A stretch of DNA of 18,609 nucleotides from Anaerolineales bacterium. Its GTDB lineage: Bacteria > Chloroflexota > Anaerolineae > Anaerolineales > Villigracilaceae. Of this stretch, positions 9,405-17,210 are shown one piece after another (within the stretch, counting starts at the first letter, position 1; every line of letters begins with the position of its first letter). A program made the translations under genes and the position numbers. The stretch is from assembly GCA_025938055.1 (NCBI GenBank), contig JAICQC010000031.1:1-18609 (forward strand). The letters are read 5' to 3'. The notes below the pieces were generated by a model, which worked only from the letters and a program-made list of their open reading frames with translations, was not told the DNA's origin and made no database searches.

Positions 9405-9896
9405 ATGAACGCGCTACAGGAAAAACTTGCCTCTGCCATAAACTTGCGTGAATCAGAAAAATATGAAGAGGCTCGGCAACTTCTCCTCGAACTCCATTCC
9501 GAATATCCCGAAGACCCACAGGTAAATTATCAATGCGCCTGGATCCATGACCTGCTTGGTCTGGAGCGCGAAGCGATTCCGTTTTATGAAAAGGCAATCC
9601 AGGCAGGCCTTCGTGATGATGACCTGAAAAGCGCGTTGCTCGGCATGGGGAGTACGTATCGATGTATCGGCGAATATCACAGGTCCATGGACACGCTGCA
9701 GCGTGCCCTGACTCTCTTCCCAGACTCTTATGAATTTAAGGTTTTTCTAGGAATGGCTTATTACAATATTGGGGAATATGGGAAAGCCATGGACCTGCTG
9801 CTAAACAGCCTTGCCGACACTTCCACTGACGAAGGCATCCTGCGCTACCAGCGCGCCATCCGCTTTTATTCTGATAAACTCGACCAGACATGGTAA
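9405..9896 (+). CDS. Tetratricopeptide repeat protein
   Basis: This 163-residue soluble protein is built almost wholly of TPR-like helical pairs. Repeat units are visible at about residues 4-36 (LRESEKYEEARQLLLELHSE), 39-70 (CAWIHDLLGLEREAIPFYEK), 76-108 (GMGSTYRCIGEYHRSMDTLQ) and 112-140 (GMAYYNIGEYGKAMDLLL). It probably serves as a protein-protein binding platform; it has no catalytic domain, signal peptide or membrane segment. The ATG follows AAGG at 9397-9400. Its end overlaps the start of the next gene by seven bases, which suggests translational coupling and a partnership with the SCO1664-family product. Similar TPR_5-type proteins occur in many unrelated contexts, so the exact role is open. 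Confidence 0.85.
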   Translation: MNALQEKLASAINLRESEKYEEARQLLLELHSEYPEDPQVNYQCAWIHDLLGLEREAIPFYEKAIQAGLRDDDLKSALLGMGSTYRCIGEYHRSMDTLQRALTLFPDSYEFKVFLGMAYYNIGEYGKAMDLLLNSLADTSTDEGILRYQRAIRFYSDKLDQTW

Positions 9897-10591
9897 CCGA
9901 ACAACTGCGAACAGCCATCGAGTGTGGCAACTATGAGATCAAAGGTCAATTCACCTTTGGCTCGAACTATACGTTTCTGGTGGCTGTTCATCACCAGGGA
10001 AAAGAATATGCCGCCGTGTACAAACCTCTGCGCGGGGAACAGCCGCTCTGGGATTTTCCGGAGAATACGCTGGCGGGCCGCGAAGTAGCCGCGTATATCG
10101 TCAGCGAATATCTCGGCTTTCACATCGTCCCGTTCACCACCCTGCGCGAGGACGGTCCGTACGGCGCGGGTTCACTCCAGCAGTATATTGACTACGACCC
10201 CGAATACCATTATTTCAGCTTCAGCGAGGAAGACAGGCAGCTCCTCAAACCTGTTGTTCTTTTCGACGTACTCTGCAATAACGCCGACCGTAAGGGCAGT
10301 CATGTCTTCTTCGAGAAAACCACGCACAAACTGTTCGCCATCGACCACGGGATTTGTTTCCATGATGACAACAAACTGCGGACCGTGCTCTGGGATTTTA
10401 GCGGGCAAGCCATCCCCCATGATTTGCTCGCGGCGCTTGCCGGGATCGAGAGCCTGCTCCCGTCTCTGGAGCCTTATCTCTCCCCGCGCGAACTCTCCGC
10501 CCTCTGTGCCCGCGCCAACTTGATACGCAAAAGGGGAGTCTTCCCCCGCCAACCGCGCGACCGTCGCGCCATGCCCTGGCCGCCGTTATAA
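9890..10591 (+). CDS. SCO1664 family protein (PI3/4-kinase-like fold)
   Basis: This 233-residue protein matches the SCO1664 family (TIGR03843 type) by VYKPLRGEQPLWDFPENTLA, VLFDVLCNNADRKGSH, AIDHGICFH and LRTVLWDF. The layout is that of a small PI3/4-kinase- or HipA-like kinase. Lys45 sits in the ATP-binding strand. The catalytic-loop candidates are Asp126, Asn131 and Asp133 in DVLCNNAD, and Asp152 in IDHG is a candidate metal ligand. The substrate is unknown. The ATG at 9890 overlaps the TPR gene by seven bases. In Actinobacteria, SCO1664 and DUF3090 genes adjoin a phosphomutase-like (histidine phosphatase) gene; that third partner is absent here, and a TPR gene takes the middle position. 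Kinase activity is an inference from motifs only. Confidence 0.85.
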   Translation: MVTEQLRTAIECGNYEIKGQFTFGSNYTFLVAVHHQGKEYAAVYKPLRGEQPLWDFPENTLAGREVAAYIVSEYLGFHIVPFTTLREDGPYGAGSLQQYIDYDPEYHYFSFSEEDRQLLKPVVLFDVLCNNADRKGSHVFFEKTTHKLFAIDHGICFHDDNKLRTVLWDFSGQAIPHDLLAALAGIESLLPSLEPYLSPRELSALCARANLIRKRGVFPRQPRDRRAMPWPPL

Positions 10592-10593
10592 GA

Positions 10594-10652
10594 GTTTCAA
10601 GTGTCAGGTTCCAGGTGCCAGGCACTGCTACATGAAACCTGACACTTGAAAC
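10594..10652. repeat. 17-bp perfect inverted repeat between SCO1664-family gene and hom
   Basis: The arms gtttcaagtgtcaggtt (10594-10610) and aacctgacacttgaaac (10636-10652) pair perfectly around a 25-base centre. That centre contains a further copy of the ccaggtgccaggcac motif type. The element begins three bases after the SCO1664-family stop and ends just before the hom ribosome site (10660-10664). With no T tract, it looks more like a dispersed palindromic element than a terminator, although such a stem could also impede transcription. A related fragment, ccaggtgtcaggc, lies at 6689-6701. Confidence 0.75.
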
Positions 10653-10669
10653 CTCGTACAGGAGCACCC

Positions 10670-11722
10670 ATGCACTACAACCTTGCCCTCATCGGATTCG
10701 GAAATGTTGCCCGCGCGCTGGCACGGCTTTTGCTTCGGAAACAGGATCTGCTGAAATCCCAATATGATGTCACATTTTCATTCACAGGCGTAGCCACAGG
10801 GAGACATGGATTTGCAGTAAACCCAGATGGGCTTGATATTGAAGAAGCTCTCAGGCTGGTAGAAAGTGGAAAGTCCATCTCTTCACTTTCTACTTTTCAA
10901 ATTGATGATTCCCTCTCAGTAATCAAACGCTCACAAGCCGACGTCATGTTCGAAAACTCTCCCGTGAACACGCAGACGGGTCAGCCCGCGCTCGATCACA
11001 TCCGTGCGGCGCTGGAGCTTGGCACGCACGCCATCACTGCTAACAAAGGACCAGTTGTCCATGGCTACCGTGAACTGACCGCGCTCGCAAAATCAAAAGG
11101 GAAAGCCTTTGGCTTCGAATCGACGGTTTTGGGCGGCTCACCGGTATTCTCTGTCTTTCGCGAGACCTTCCCGCTTGCCGAGCTTTCCTCCTTTACAGGC
11201 ATTTTGAATGCGACCACGAATATGATCCTTTCAAGGATGGAGAACGGCGAAGCCTACGAAGATGCGGTCAAGTATTGCCAGTCCATTGGCCTGGCGGAGA
11301 CCGATCCCACAAACGACGTCGACGGCTGGGATGCGGCGATCAAGGTTGCCGCGCTCGTCACGGTCCTGATGGACGCTTCGCGGCCATTCACGCCGCAGCA
11401 GGTCAATCCCACCGGCATCCGCGATATCACGCCCGAAATGATCGCGCAAGCCAGGGCAGAAGGCAAACGCTATAAATTAGTTTGCTCGGTGGAAAAAACG
11501 GGGGATCAGATTCAAGCTCGTGTCGCGCCGGAACTCGTCGACGCCTCCTCACCGTTATATGGGATGATGAACTCGTCCACGGGCGTCACCTTCCGTACGG
11601 ACGTGCTTCCCGATTATTCGATCACGGTCTCTGAACGCGAAGGCATGGCGGGCGGACCCATCGAAACGGCGTACGGTCTGTTTGCGGATTTTGTGAACAC
11701 AGCACGCTCGGTCAAGCAGTAA
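10670..11722 (+). CDS. hom: Homoserine dehydrogenase
   Basis: This 350-residue NAD(P)-dependent enzyme reduces aspartate semialdehyde to homoserine, the branch point to threonine and methionine. The N-terminal Rossmann motif is LIGFGNVARAL (about residues 7-17). The substrate domain has ANKGPV with Lys126, GILNATTN at 177-184, and AETDPTNDVDGWDAAIK, with Asp216, Asp221 and the catalytic Lys225. The protein ends without the C-terminal ACT regulatory domain found in many bacterial enzymes, so threonine feedback through that domain is not expected. The ATG at 10670 has AGGAG at 10660-10664; an in-frame TTG at 10646 lies inside the inverted repeat and is less likely. The M1 peptidase gene follows after 30 bases and may share the transcript. 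Confidence 0.94.
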   Translation: MHYNLALIGFGNVARALARLLLRKQDLLKSQYDVTFSFTGVATGRHGFAVNPDGLDIEEALRLVESGKSISSLSTFQIDDSLSVIKRSQADVMFENSPVNTQTGQPALDHIRAALELGTHAITANKGPVVHGYRELTALAKSKGKAFGFESTVLGGSPVFSVFRETFPLAELSSFTGILNATTNMILSRMENGEAYEDAVKYCQSIGLAETDPTNDVDGWDAAIKVAALVTVLMDASRPFTPQQVNPTGIRDITPEMIAQARAEGKRYKLVCSVEKTGDQIQARVAPELVDASSPLYGMMNSSTGVTFRTDVLPDYSITVSEREGMAGGPIETAYGLFADFVNTARSVKQ

Positions 11723-11752
11723 ATACATTGCACCATAATCTGGAGCCTATAA

Positions 11753-13528
11753 ATGAACATCAAAGATGTAGCTTCCTATGCAGACCTCACCCAAGGCAAG
11801 ATCAAGCACGTCACCTTTCGCATCCGCGTTAATTTTGCCACGCGCACGCTCGAAGTGGAGGCCACCTATCAGATGCAGGAACCTGTCCACGGTTCGCTGT
11901 ATCTGGATTCCTTTAAGATCGATATTGAGGAGGCGCGTGCAAATGACCGCAAACTGGAATGGGACTTTGATGCCAGCGACGAGATCTTGGGAGAACGCCT
12001 GCACTTGAAAGGGCTGGAGGGCGACTTGTCCTTCACACTCACGTTCCGGACTTCGACCGAGGCGCGTGCCCTGCAGTGGCTCGAGACCAGCCAGACGGCT
12101 GGCGGAAGTCAGCCCTTCCTGTTCAGCCAGTGCCAGGCCATTCACGCTCGCAGTATTTTTCCCTGCCAGGATACGCCTTCAGTGCGGTTCACATATTCGG
12201 CGGAAGTGGAGGTGCCGCAGGGCTTGGTCGCGGCGATGGCGGCTGAGCAGGTTGGCGTTGAAGATGGAACGGGATCTGGTTACACTCTCTTTCGCTTCCG
12301 GATGCCGCAGCCCATTCCCTCCTATTTATTTGCTCTGGCAGTTGGCAATCTGGACTTCCGGGAACTGGGTCCGCGTACGGGTATCTATGCGGAGCCGGAA
12401 ACCATCGAGGCGGCTGCCTGGGAATTTGCCGAGAACGAGCTCAAGATGGTCGAGGCGGAAAAGCTGCTCGGTCCGTATCTATGGGGAAGATACGACCTGC
12501 TTGTTTTACCGCCCTCTTTCCCGTACGGCGGGATGGAAAACCCGCGCCTCACCTTCCTGACGCCAACAGCCATTCTCGGAACGCGCGGTCACACCTCCCT
12601 GATCACGCACGAACTCGCCCATGCCTGGACGGGCAACCTGGTCACCAATGCCACCTGGCAGGATTTCTGGCTAAACGAAGGCTGGACCACCTATGCCGAG
12701 ACGCGTATCACCGAGGTGCTGGAAGGCAAGGATGCCACTGACCTGCATCTGGCTTTCAACGAAAAGCAATTGATCGGAATTATGGAGCGCGTCGGCATGG
12801 ATTCACCACAAACGTGCCTGAAACTGCCGGCGGATAGGGATGCCGATTCCTTCACGACCACCATCCCGTATTACAAAGGGTGTTTCTTCCTGCAGGAATG
12901 TGAATACGCGGTCGGGCGTGAACGTTTTGATGTTTTCATCCAGAAGTACATGGCAAGTTTTCAATTTCAGTCCCTGACCACCGAAGCCTTTCTTGATTTT
13001 TTGAAAGCAGAGCTCCCTGACGTTTTTGAAAAAGTGAATGTGCACAAATGGATCTACGAGCCAGGACTGCCGGAGGAGCGTCATCGACCAAAATCCCATT
13101 TGTATGAGGAAGTCCAGCGAGCTCTGGATCATTATGAGCAGGGCAGCAAGCCAACCAGAGAGCAAGTAGATGGCTGGCATCGTTATCAGATCCTGTCGTT
13201 CCTGCAGGGCTTGCCGCGCAAAATATCTGTTGAAGATTGCCAGTATTTTGACGACATCCTCGAGCTGGAAAAGAGGAACGATGTGGCGTTCTTCTCTTAT
13301 TTCTATATGATTGCGATTGCCAGTGGATACGAGAAAATCCTGCCGCGCGTCGAGCAGTTCATGGGCAAGATCGGGCGCATGTTATATGTCCTGCCCCTGG
13401 TACGGATGATGATCGAGACGGAATGGTCGCGCGAGCACGTTCGCCCGCTGTTCGAACGCGTGCGTGACCACCACCACCAGATCACGGTCCATGCTATAGA
13501 AGGGATGTTGAAGAGAGCCAGGTTGTAA
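11753..13528 (+). CDS. M1 family metallopeptidase, leukotriene A4 hydrolase/aminopeptidase-like
   Basis: This 591-residue cytoplasmic zinc aminopeptidase has the order expected for the leukotriene A4 hydrolase branch of M1. An N-terminal beta domain contains QCQAIHARSIFPCQDTPSVR. The exopeptidase motif GGMEN is at 259-263. The zinc site HELAH is at 286-290, with the third ligand Glu309 in WLNEGWT exactly 18 residues later. Tyr373 or Tyr374 in TTIPYYKG is the likely transition-state tyrosine. A helical C-terminal domain makes up the last 130 or so residues. There is no signal peptide. Peptide trimming is the likely job; epoxide hydrolase activity on a lipid is not implied. The ATG follows GGAG at 11742-11745. 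The gene meets the methyltransferase gene tail to tail with only three bases between them. Confidence 0.94.
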   Translation: MNIKDVASYADLTQGKIKHVTFRIRVNFATRTLEVEATYQMQEPVHGSLYLDSFKIDIEEARANDRKLEWDFDASDEILGERLHLKGLEGDLSFTLTFRTSTEARALQWLETSQTAGGSQPFLFSQCQAIHARSIFPCQDTPSVRFTYSAEVEVPQGLVAAMAAEQVGVEDGTGSGYTLFRFRMPQPIPSYLFALAVGNLDFRELGPRTGIYAEPETIEAAAWEFAENELKMVEAEKLLGPYLWGRYDLLVLPPSFPYGGMENPRLTFLTPTAILGTRGHTSLITHELAHAWTGNLVTNATWQDFWLNEGWTTYAETRITEVLEGKDATDLHLAFNEKQLIGIMERVGMDSPQTCLKLPADRDADSFTTTIPYYKGCFFLQECEYAVGRERFDVFIQKYMASFQFQSLTTEAFLDFLKAELPDVFEKVNVHKWIYEPGLPEERHRPKSHLYEEVQRALDHYEQGSKPTREQVDGWHRYQILSFLQGLPRKISVEDCQYFDDILELEKRNDVAFFSYFYMIAIASGYEKILPRVEQFMGKIGRMLYVLPLVRMMIETEWSREHVRPLFERVRDHHHQITVHAIEGMLKRARL

Positions 13529-13531
13529 AGA

Positions 13532-14308
13532 TCAGGCGCTTGATCTGTTCCGCCCGATCCGAAAATGCAGAGGCCAGCGCACCAGGCGCGTTTCTCTTTC
13601 GTCGCCCCAGGCGGCAAGCAGTTGTTGCCAGATCTCCTCAAGAGGGTGACGTCCCTTTTGCGATTTATATCGCTGCGTGGCAGACCAGCTATCCAGGAAG
13701 CCAGCCAACTGAATCAAGTTCCAGCTGATTTCCATTGCAAAGGAGGGCGGGGTGATCTCCTCAAAAGGGAAAGGTATCGTTTCGTATCTCTGTTCAAGGT
13801 AACGGATACGTTCCGGCCAATACTCACCGACGATGTCGCTGTAATAATGCCAGATCAACGAATCGATCTCGGTGGAAATCTCCACAGAGTTGTAGGTCCA
13901 TGCGGCGAGGATGCCATTGGGTTTGAGCACGCGCTTCACTTCGCGATAAAACTCATCGAAGTTGAACCAGTGGATGGCAACCGCCACCGTCACCAGGTCC
14001 ACGCTCGAATCAGCAAGCGAGACGTGTTCGGCAGGTTCGACGTGGTAAGCAACTTTCTCATGTGGATATGCAAGACTGGTTTGTTCCGCGCTGGCATCGG
14101 TCGCATGGACGTTATCGAAGTACATTGCCAGCCCCAGCGCGGCTTGCCCGTTGCCGGTGCCGCAATCCCAGGCAAGTGAGCGCCCGGGCGCAAGGGAGGC
14201 GAGGTAGGCGTAAATTTCAGCCGGATACTGCGGGCGATATTTCGCATACAGCTGGGATTGTTGCGAAAAATGATCTTCAAAGTTAAGCGGTTTGCTGAGC
14301 TCGGACAT
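13532..14308 (-). CDS. Class I SAM-dependent methyltransferase
   Basis: This 258-residue protein has a Rossmann-like methyltransferase core. Motif I is WDCGTGNGQAAL at about 47-58. An acidic residue ends the next strand in ATDAS, VEPAEHVSLADSSVDLVTVA forms motifs II and III, and REVKRVLKPNGILAAWTY is the post-core strand. The pattern, including HFSQQSQLYAKYRPQYP at the start, matches the broad Methyltransf_11 group (trans-aconitate methyltransferase-like). The acceptor cannot be deduced. The ATG at 14308 is preceded by AGGGA at 14314-14318, and a longer in-frame start at 14359 would overlap the upstream mug gene. It is the last gene of the deaminase-GNAT-mug-methyltransferase operon, 11 bases after mug. 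Confidence 0.9.
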   Translation of the reverse strand: MSELSKPLNFEDHFSQQSQLYAKYRPQYPAEIYAYLASLAPGRSLAWDCGTGNGQAALGLAMYFDNVHATDASAEQTSLAYPHEKVAYHVEPAEHVSLADSSVDLVTVAVAIHWFNFDEFYREVKRVLKPNGILAAWTYNSVEISTEIDSLIWHYYSDIVGEYWPERIRYLEQRYETIPFPFEEITPPSFAMEISWNLIQLAGFLDSWSATQRYKSQKGRHPLEEIWQQLLAAWGDERETRLVRWPLHFRIGRNRSSA

Positions 14309-14319
14309 AGTATTCCCTG

Positions 14320-14883
14320 CTAAGAATCTATTTGCTCCACTGCGAAACGCAGCGCCCAAAAATGTTCCACCAGATCTGCCAGTTGATAGTGTGCATTTAA
14401 TCCGCTGGGGTTGGGCAGGACCCAGACAATGGCATTTGCCAGCGACTCAGACTGCCTGCCGAGCGTGGCAGCTTTTTGTGCAAATGCCGTACGGTAGGCG
14501 CCGATGCCCAACACCGCGACGACCTTTGGCTGGTAACGCTTCACTTTTGCGTTCAGGCGGCGGCGTCCCGCTACCAGTTCTTCCGGCATTACCTCGTCTG
14601 CTGTGGCAGTCGCACGTCTAACGAGATTCGTGATTCCGTAGTCATACGTCAACAACTCATGCTCTTCGCTGGGATGGAGCAAACGCGGCGTGAACCCTGC
14701 CTGGTGCAATGTGGGCCAGAAGCGGTTGCCGGGACGCGCGAAGTGGTGACCCGTCGCGCCCGAGTACAATCCGGGATTGATCCCGCAGAACAATACGCGT
14801 AGATCCGGCGCGATCACGTCGCGGACGGTCTTATCCTGGGCGGCGAGCAGGTCGGCGCGCGTGGGTTTGGTAAAGGGTTTCAT
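14320..14883 (-). CDS. mug: Mug-type G:T/U mismatch-specific DNA glycosylase
   Basis: This 187-residue uracil-DNA glycosylase superfamily member of the Mug/TDG branch removes uracil or thymine mispaired with guanine after deamination of cytosine or 5-methylcytosine. The first active-site motif is GINPGLYSGATGHHFARPGN from residue 34, with Asn36 as the catalytic residue. The second is NPSGLN at 158-163, the loop that inserts into the DNA helix. Length is close to E. coli Mug (168 residues). The ATG at 14883 overlaps the stop codon of the upstream GNAT gene (ATGA), indicating translational coupling. A deaminase gene lies two genes upstream in the same operon, which is notable because deamination creates Mug substrates. 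Confidence 0.93.
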   Translation of the reverse strand: MKPFTKPTRADLLAAQDKTVRDVIAPDLRVLFCGINPGLYSGATGHHFARPGNRFWPTLHQAGFTPRLLHPSEEHELLTYDYGITNLVRRATATADEVMPEELVAGRRRLNAKVKRYQPKVVAVLGIGAYRTAFAQKAATLGRQSESLANAIVWVLPNPSGLNAHYQLADLVEHFWALRFAVEQIDS

Positions 14884-15356
14884 TTCTCAAAGAACTTTTG
14901 ATACGTCACCCCATCGAGTTTATCCTCATAATACCGCGGCATAATATAACCGACTTGATAGCCCATTGCTTCATAGAAGTTTCGCCCGCCCGTGTTTGTT
15001 GTGGGGGTATCCACATAGATGCCGCGCGTCTGCTTTGATCTGGCAAATTTCTCCGCGCGAGCCACCAGCGCTGATGCCACTCCCTGGCGGTGTAACTCAG
15101 GATGAACCGCCAGCCCATGGATTTGACAGAGCTGGTTCCAGGCATAATACTGGACGTAGAGAAAACCGACGGCTCCTGCCTCCGTCGCTGCGACGTATAC
15201 CCCGTAATTATTCTTATCCTGTGAAAGGTTGTGCATATTCTGTTCGGCAGCAACGATATACTGTTCTGCCCAGCCAACCCTGGCCAGTATCTGGCGGATG
15301 GACGTCCGGTGCTCAGGAGAGTAATCGAGGATCGTTATGGCGTGGTCCATGATCAT
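14880..15356 (-). CDS. GNAT family N-acetyltransferase
   Basis: This 158-residue protein has the GCN5-related acetyltransferase fold. The acetyl-CoA-binding motif A lies in IHGLAVHPELHRQGVASALV (about 80-98), with the R-x-G-x-A pyrophosphate loop at 90-94. The C-terminal motif B is in TNTGGRNFYEAMGYQVGY. The substrate is not deducible; small-molecule amines or protein N-termini are both possible. The ATG at 15356 overlaps the stop codon of the deaminase gene as ATGA, and an AGGGA site lies nine bases before it; a second ATG at 15350 is also possible. Its own TGA overlaps the mug start. It is therefore the second gene of a strictly coupled operon. Confidence 0.92.
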   Translation of the reverse strand: MIMDHAITILDYSPEHRTSIRQILARVGWAEQYIVAAEQNMHNLSQDKNNYGVYVAATEAGAVGFLYVQYYAWNQLCQIHGLAVHPELHRQGVASALVARAEKFARSKQTRGIYVDTPTTNTGGRNFYEAMGYQVGYIMPRYYEDKLDGVTYQKFFEK

Positions 15357-15739
15357 TTCAATAGATCCCTACACTCGTCCAATTCCAAAATATCCAGCTT
15401 CACGCCGTGCGATTCGAGGAATGTTCGCGAGACCTCATAGCCTTCCCATGTTGCCCCCACAATGATCCTTGGAATCCCCAGCATCACAACTGGTCCCGCG
15501 CACATGATGCATGGAAAAGCACTGGCATACATAATCGTATCGGCGTACGTGTTTTGCAAACCCGCCGCGCGGATCACCTCCATCTCGGCGTGGCTAGTAG
15601 GGTCATTGTTCGTATTCATGTGGTTTCGCCCCCTGGCGATGATCTCTCCCTTGCGCACTAACACGGAGCCGTAAGGAAAATCTCCTGCCGCCTGCGCGGC
15701 TCTTGCTTCTTCAATGGCAGTCTGCATATATGGGTCCAT
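15353..15739 (-). CDS. Nucleoside/nucleobase deaminase (CDA superfamily)
   Basis: This 128-residue zinc hydrolase of the cytidine deaminase superfamily has His50 and the proton-shuttling Glu52 in SHAEMEVIRAAG, and Cys77 and Cys80 in FPCIMCAG. Those residues form the zinc site. The C-terminal half, MLGIPRIIVGATWEGYEVSRTFL, resembles yeast-type cytosine deaminase and bacterial guanine deaminase more than TadA. The likely reaction is therefore hydrolytic deamination of a free base, cytosine or guanine, but the sequence alone does not settle the substrate. The ATG at 15739 has AGGGA eight bases upstream. Its stop overlaps the GNAT start. It opens the four-gene operon, and the promoter must lie in the 107-base spacer shared with the divergent gene at 15847. 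Confidence 0.92.
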   Translation of the reverse strand: MDPYMQTAIEEARAAQAAGDFPYGSVLVRKGEIIARGRNHMNTNNDPTSHAEMEVIRAAGLQNTYADTIMYASAFPCIMCAGPVVMLGIPRIIVGATWEGYEVSRTFLESHGVKLDILELDECRDLLK

Positions 15740-15846
15740 GGAAGTCAGTCCCTTTTATGAACAGCGAAACGGGTAAAATAGTTCAGAGTCAATTTTAGTA
15801 TAGCATGTCCGCCAGGTAGATTCGGCGCTGCTGCCGGGAGAGTTGA

Positions 15847-16698
15847 ATGCCGATCACGAAGCAACGTACCCTTGATTATGTGGACCTCGAGTGGGGAACG
15901 TACGTCGAACGGTTCCATCGCCTGCCAAAAGAGGAACAGAGTCAGCGCGTCCAAAAGATGGGCTATGAATCTCTGCGCGATCTGCTAGCGCACGTCCTGG
16001 CCTGGTGGGAGGAAGCCATGGGCATTATCCTTGCCATTGCGCAGGAACGACCGTTCGAGCGGAAGAAATATGATTTCGATGTCTTCGATGCGGAAGCCGT
16101 CGCCAGGTACAAGTCCTGGGATGAGAACGAGTTCATGGCTCATTTTGAGAACACGCGCCAGAAAATGAGAGAGGATCTGAAATCCCTGAATGAGTCGGTC
16201 TTCGAAAACCGGCGCGTGAGAGCCTGGCTGCAGATGGTCATCCTGAACCACGCACGTGAACATCTTGCCACAGTAAGCTGCTTCCTCGTTGTGGATATGC
16301 TGGAGAATGACTGGGCGACATACGTGGAGGATTTTCAGCGACTTGCGCCTGAAATACAAGCAGAGTTTTTATCGAACCAGGGATTTGAGAACTTGCATGA
16401 TCTGCTTGCACATATCATCGGCTGGTGGGAGGAGGGTGCCCGGATTATCAATGGGATTCTCGACAGCCCGTCGTTTACGTGGGAGGATTATGAAGTCGAT
16501 TCGTTCAACCTCGAGTTGACGAAAAAGTTTTCAACCTGGTCCGACGATGATCTGTTCAAGCATTACGAGAGTCTGCGTCTGGCGCTGATCGATCTGGTGG
16601 AGCGGCTGCCAGAGGATGCCTTTCTAAATAAGGATATCGAAAGCTGGCTTGCCGCCGATGTGGTGGAACACTATGATGAACACCCAATCCCTGTATAA
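15847..16698 (+). CDS. Tandemly duplicated DinB/ClbS-like four-helix bundle protein
   Basis: This 283-residue protein consists of two homologous halves. The first (about 10-145) contains WGTYVERFHRLPKEEQ, LRDLLAHVLAWWEEA and YKSWDENEFMAHFENTR. The second (about 152-279) contains WATYVEDFQRLAPEIQ, LHDLLAHIIGWWEEG and FSTWSDDDLFKHYESLR. Each half matches the ClbS/DfsB branch of the DinB-like fold, including the conserved L-H-D-L-L-A-H helix and a C-terminal histidine (HAREH, HYDEH). Single-domain relatives include ClbS, which hydrolyses the colibactin cyclopropane. The function of this two-domain form is unknown, and metal ligands cannot be assigned with confidence. The ATG at 15847 follows GGGAG at 15836-15840. 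folK starts three bases after its stop, so the two are co-transcribed. Confidence 0.8.
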   Translation: MPITKQRTLDYVDLEWGTYVERFHRLPKEEQSQRVQKMGYESLRDLLAHVLAWWEEAMGIILAIAQERPFERKKYDFDVFDAEAVARYKSWDENEFMAHFENTRQKMREDLKSLNESVFENRRVRAWLQMVILNHAREHLATVSCFLVVDMLENDWATYVEDFQRLAPEIQAEFLSNQGFENLHDLLAHIIGWWEEGARIINGILDSPSFTWEDYEVDSFNLELTKKFSTWSDDDLFKHYESLRLALIDLVERLPEDAFLNKDIESWLAADVVEHYDEHPIPV

Positions 16699-16701
16699 GT
16701 C

Positions 16702-17184
16702 ATGAAGGAACATATCGTTTATCTCGCGCTGGGTTCCAATCTCGACGACCGCCTTGAAAACTTAAAGCAGGCGATCGCCGCGCTTACGCCGCAAATGGAA
16801 GTCAAGGCAAAGTCACAGGTCTATGAGACTCCCCCATGGGGATATAAAGACCAGCCGAAATTCCTAAACCAGGTCATTAAGGTTAAAACCTACCTGGATC
16901 CAGAATCGTTATTGAAACATCTCAAACGGCTGGAAGTTGCGCTGGGCAGAAAACCCTCTGTTCCCAACGGACCGCGATTGATCGATATCGACATCCTTTT
17001 TTATGATGACCTGGTGCTGGAAAAACCGTCGCTGGTGATCCCTCACCCGCGCCTGCATGAGCGCGGATTTGTGCTCCTGCCATTGATGGATATTGCTCCA
17101 GACCTGGTGCACCCCGTCCATAAAAAAAGTGTCCGTGATATGCTGGCACAAGCTAATGTCGAGGGGATCGAGAAGTTTGCATAA
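16702..17184 (+). CDS. folK: 2-amino-4-hydroxy-6-hydroxymethyldihydropteridine pyrophosphokinase
   Basis: This 160-residue enzyme transfers pyrophosphate from ATP to 6-hydroxymethyl-7,8-dihydropterin in folate synthesis. All family motifs are present: ALGSNLDDR at the N-terminus, YETPPWGYKDQPKFLN for pterin binding, and the signature GPRLIDIDILFYDD with the Mg-binding aspartates near residues 95 and 97. PHPRLHERGFVLLPL follows. Length is normal for a stand-alone HPPK. The start lies three bases after the preceding stop with no clear ribosome site, so translation probably depends on coupling. folP, the next enzyme in the pathway, is two genes downstream. Confidence 0.96.
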   Translation: MKEHIVYLALGSNLDDRLENLKQAIAALTPQMEVKAKSQVYETPPWGYKDQPKFLNQVIKVKTYLDPESLLKHLKRLEVALGRKPSVPNGPRLIDIDILFYDDLVLEKPSLVIPHPRLHERGFVLLPLMDIAPDLVHPVHKKSVRDMLAQANVEGIEKFA

Positions 17185-17210
17185 GATATAATCTCTTTGG
17201 AGGAACTGAC

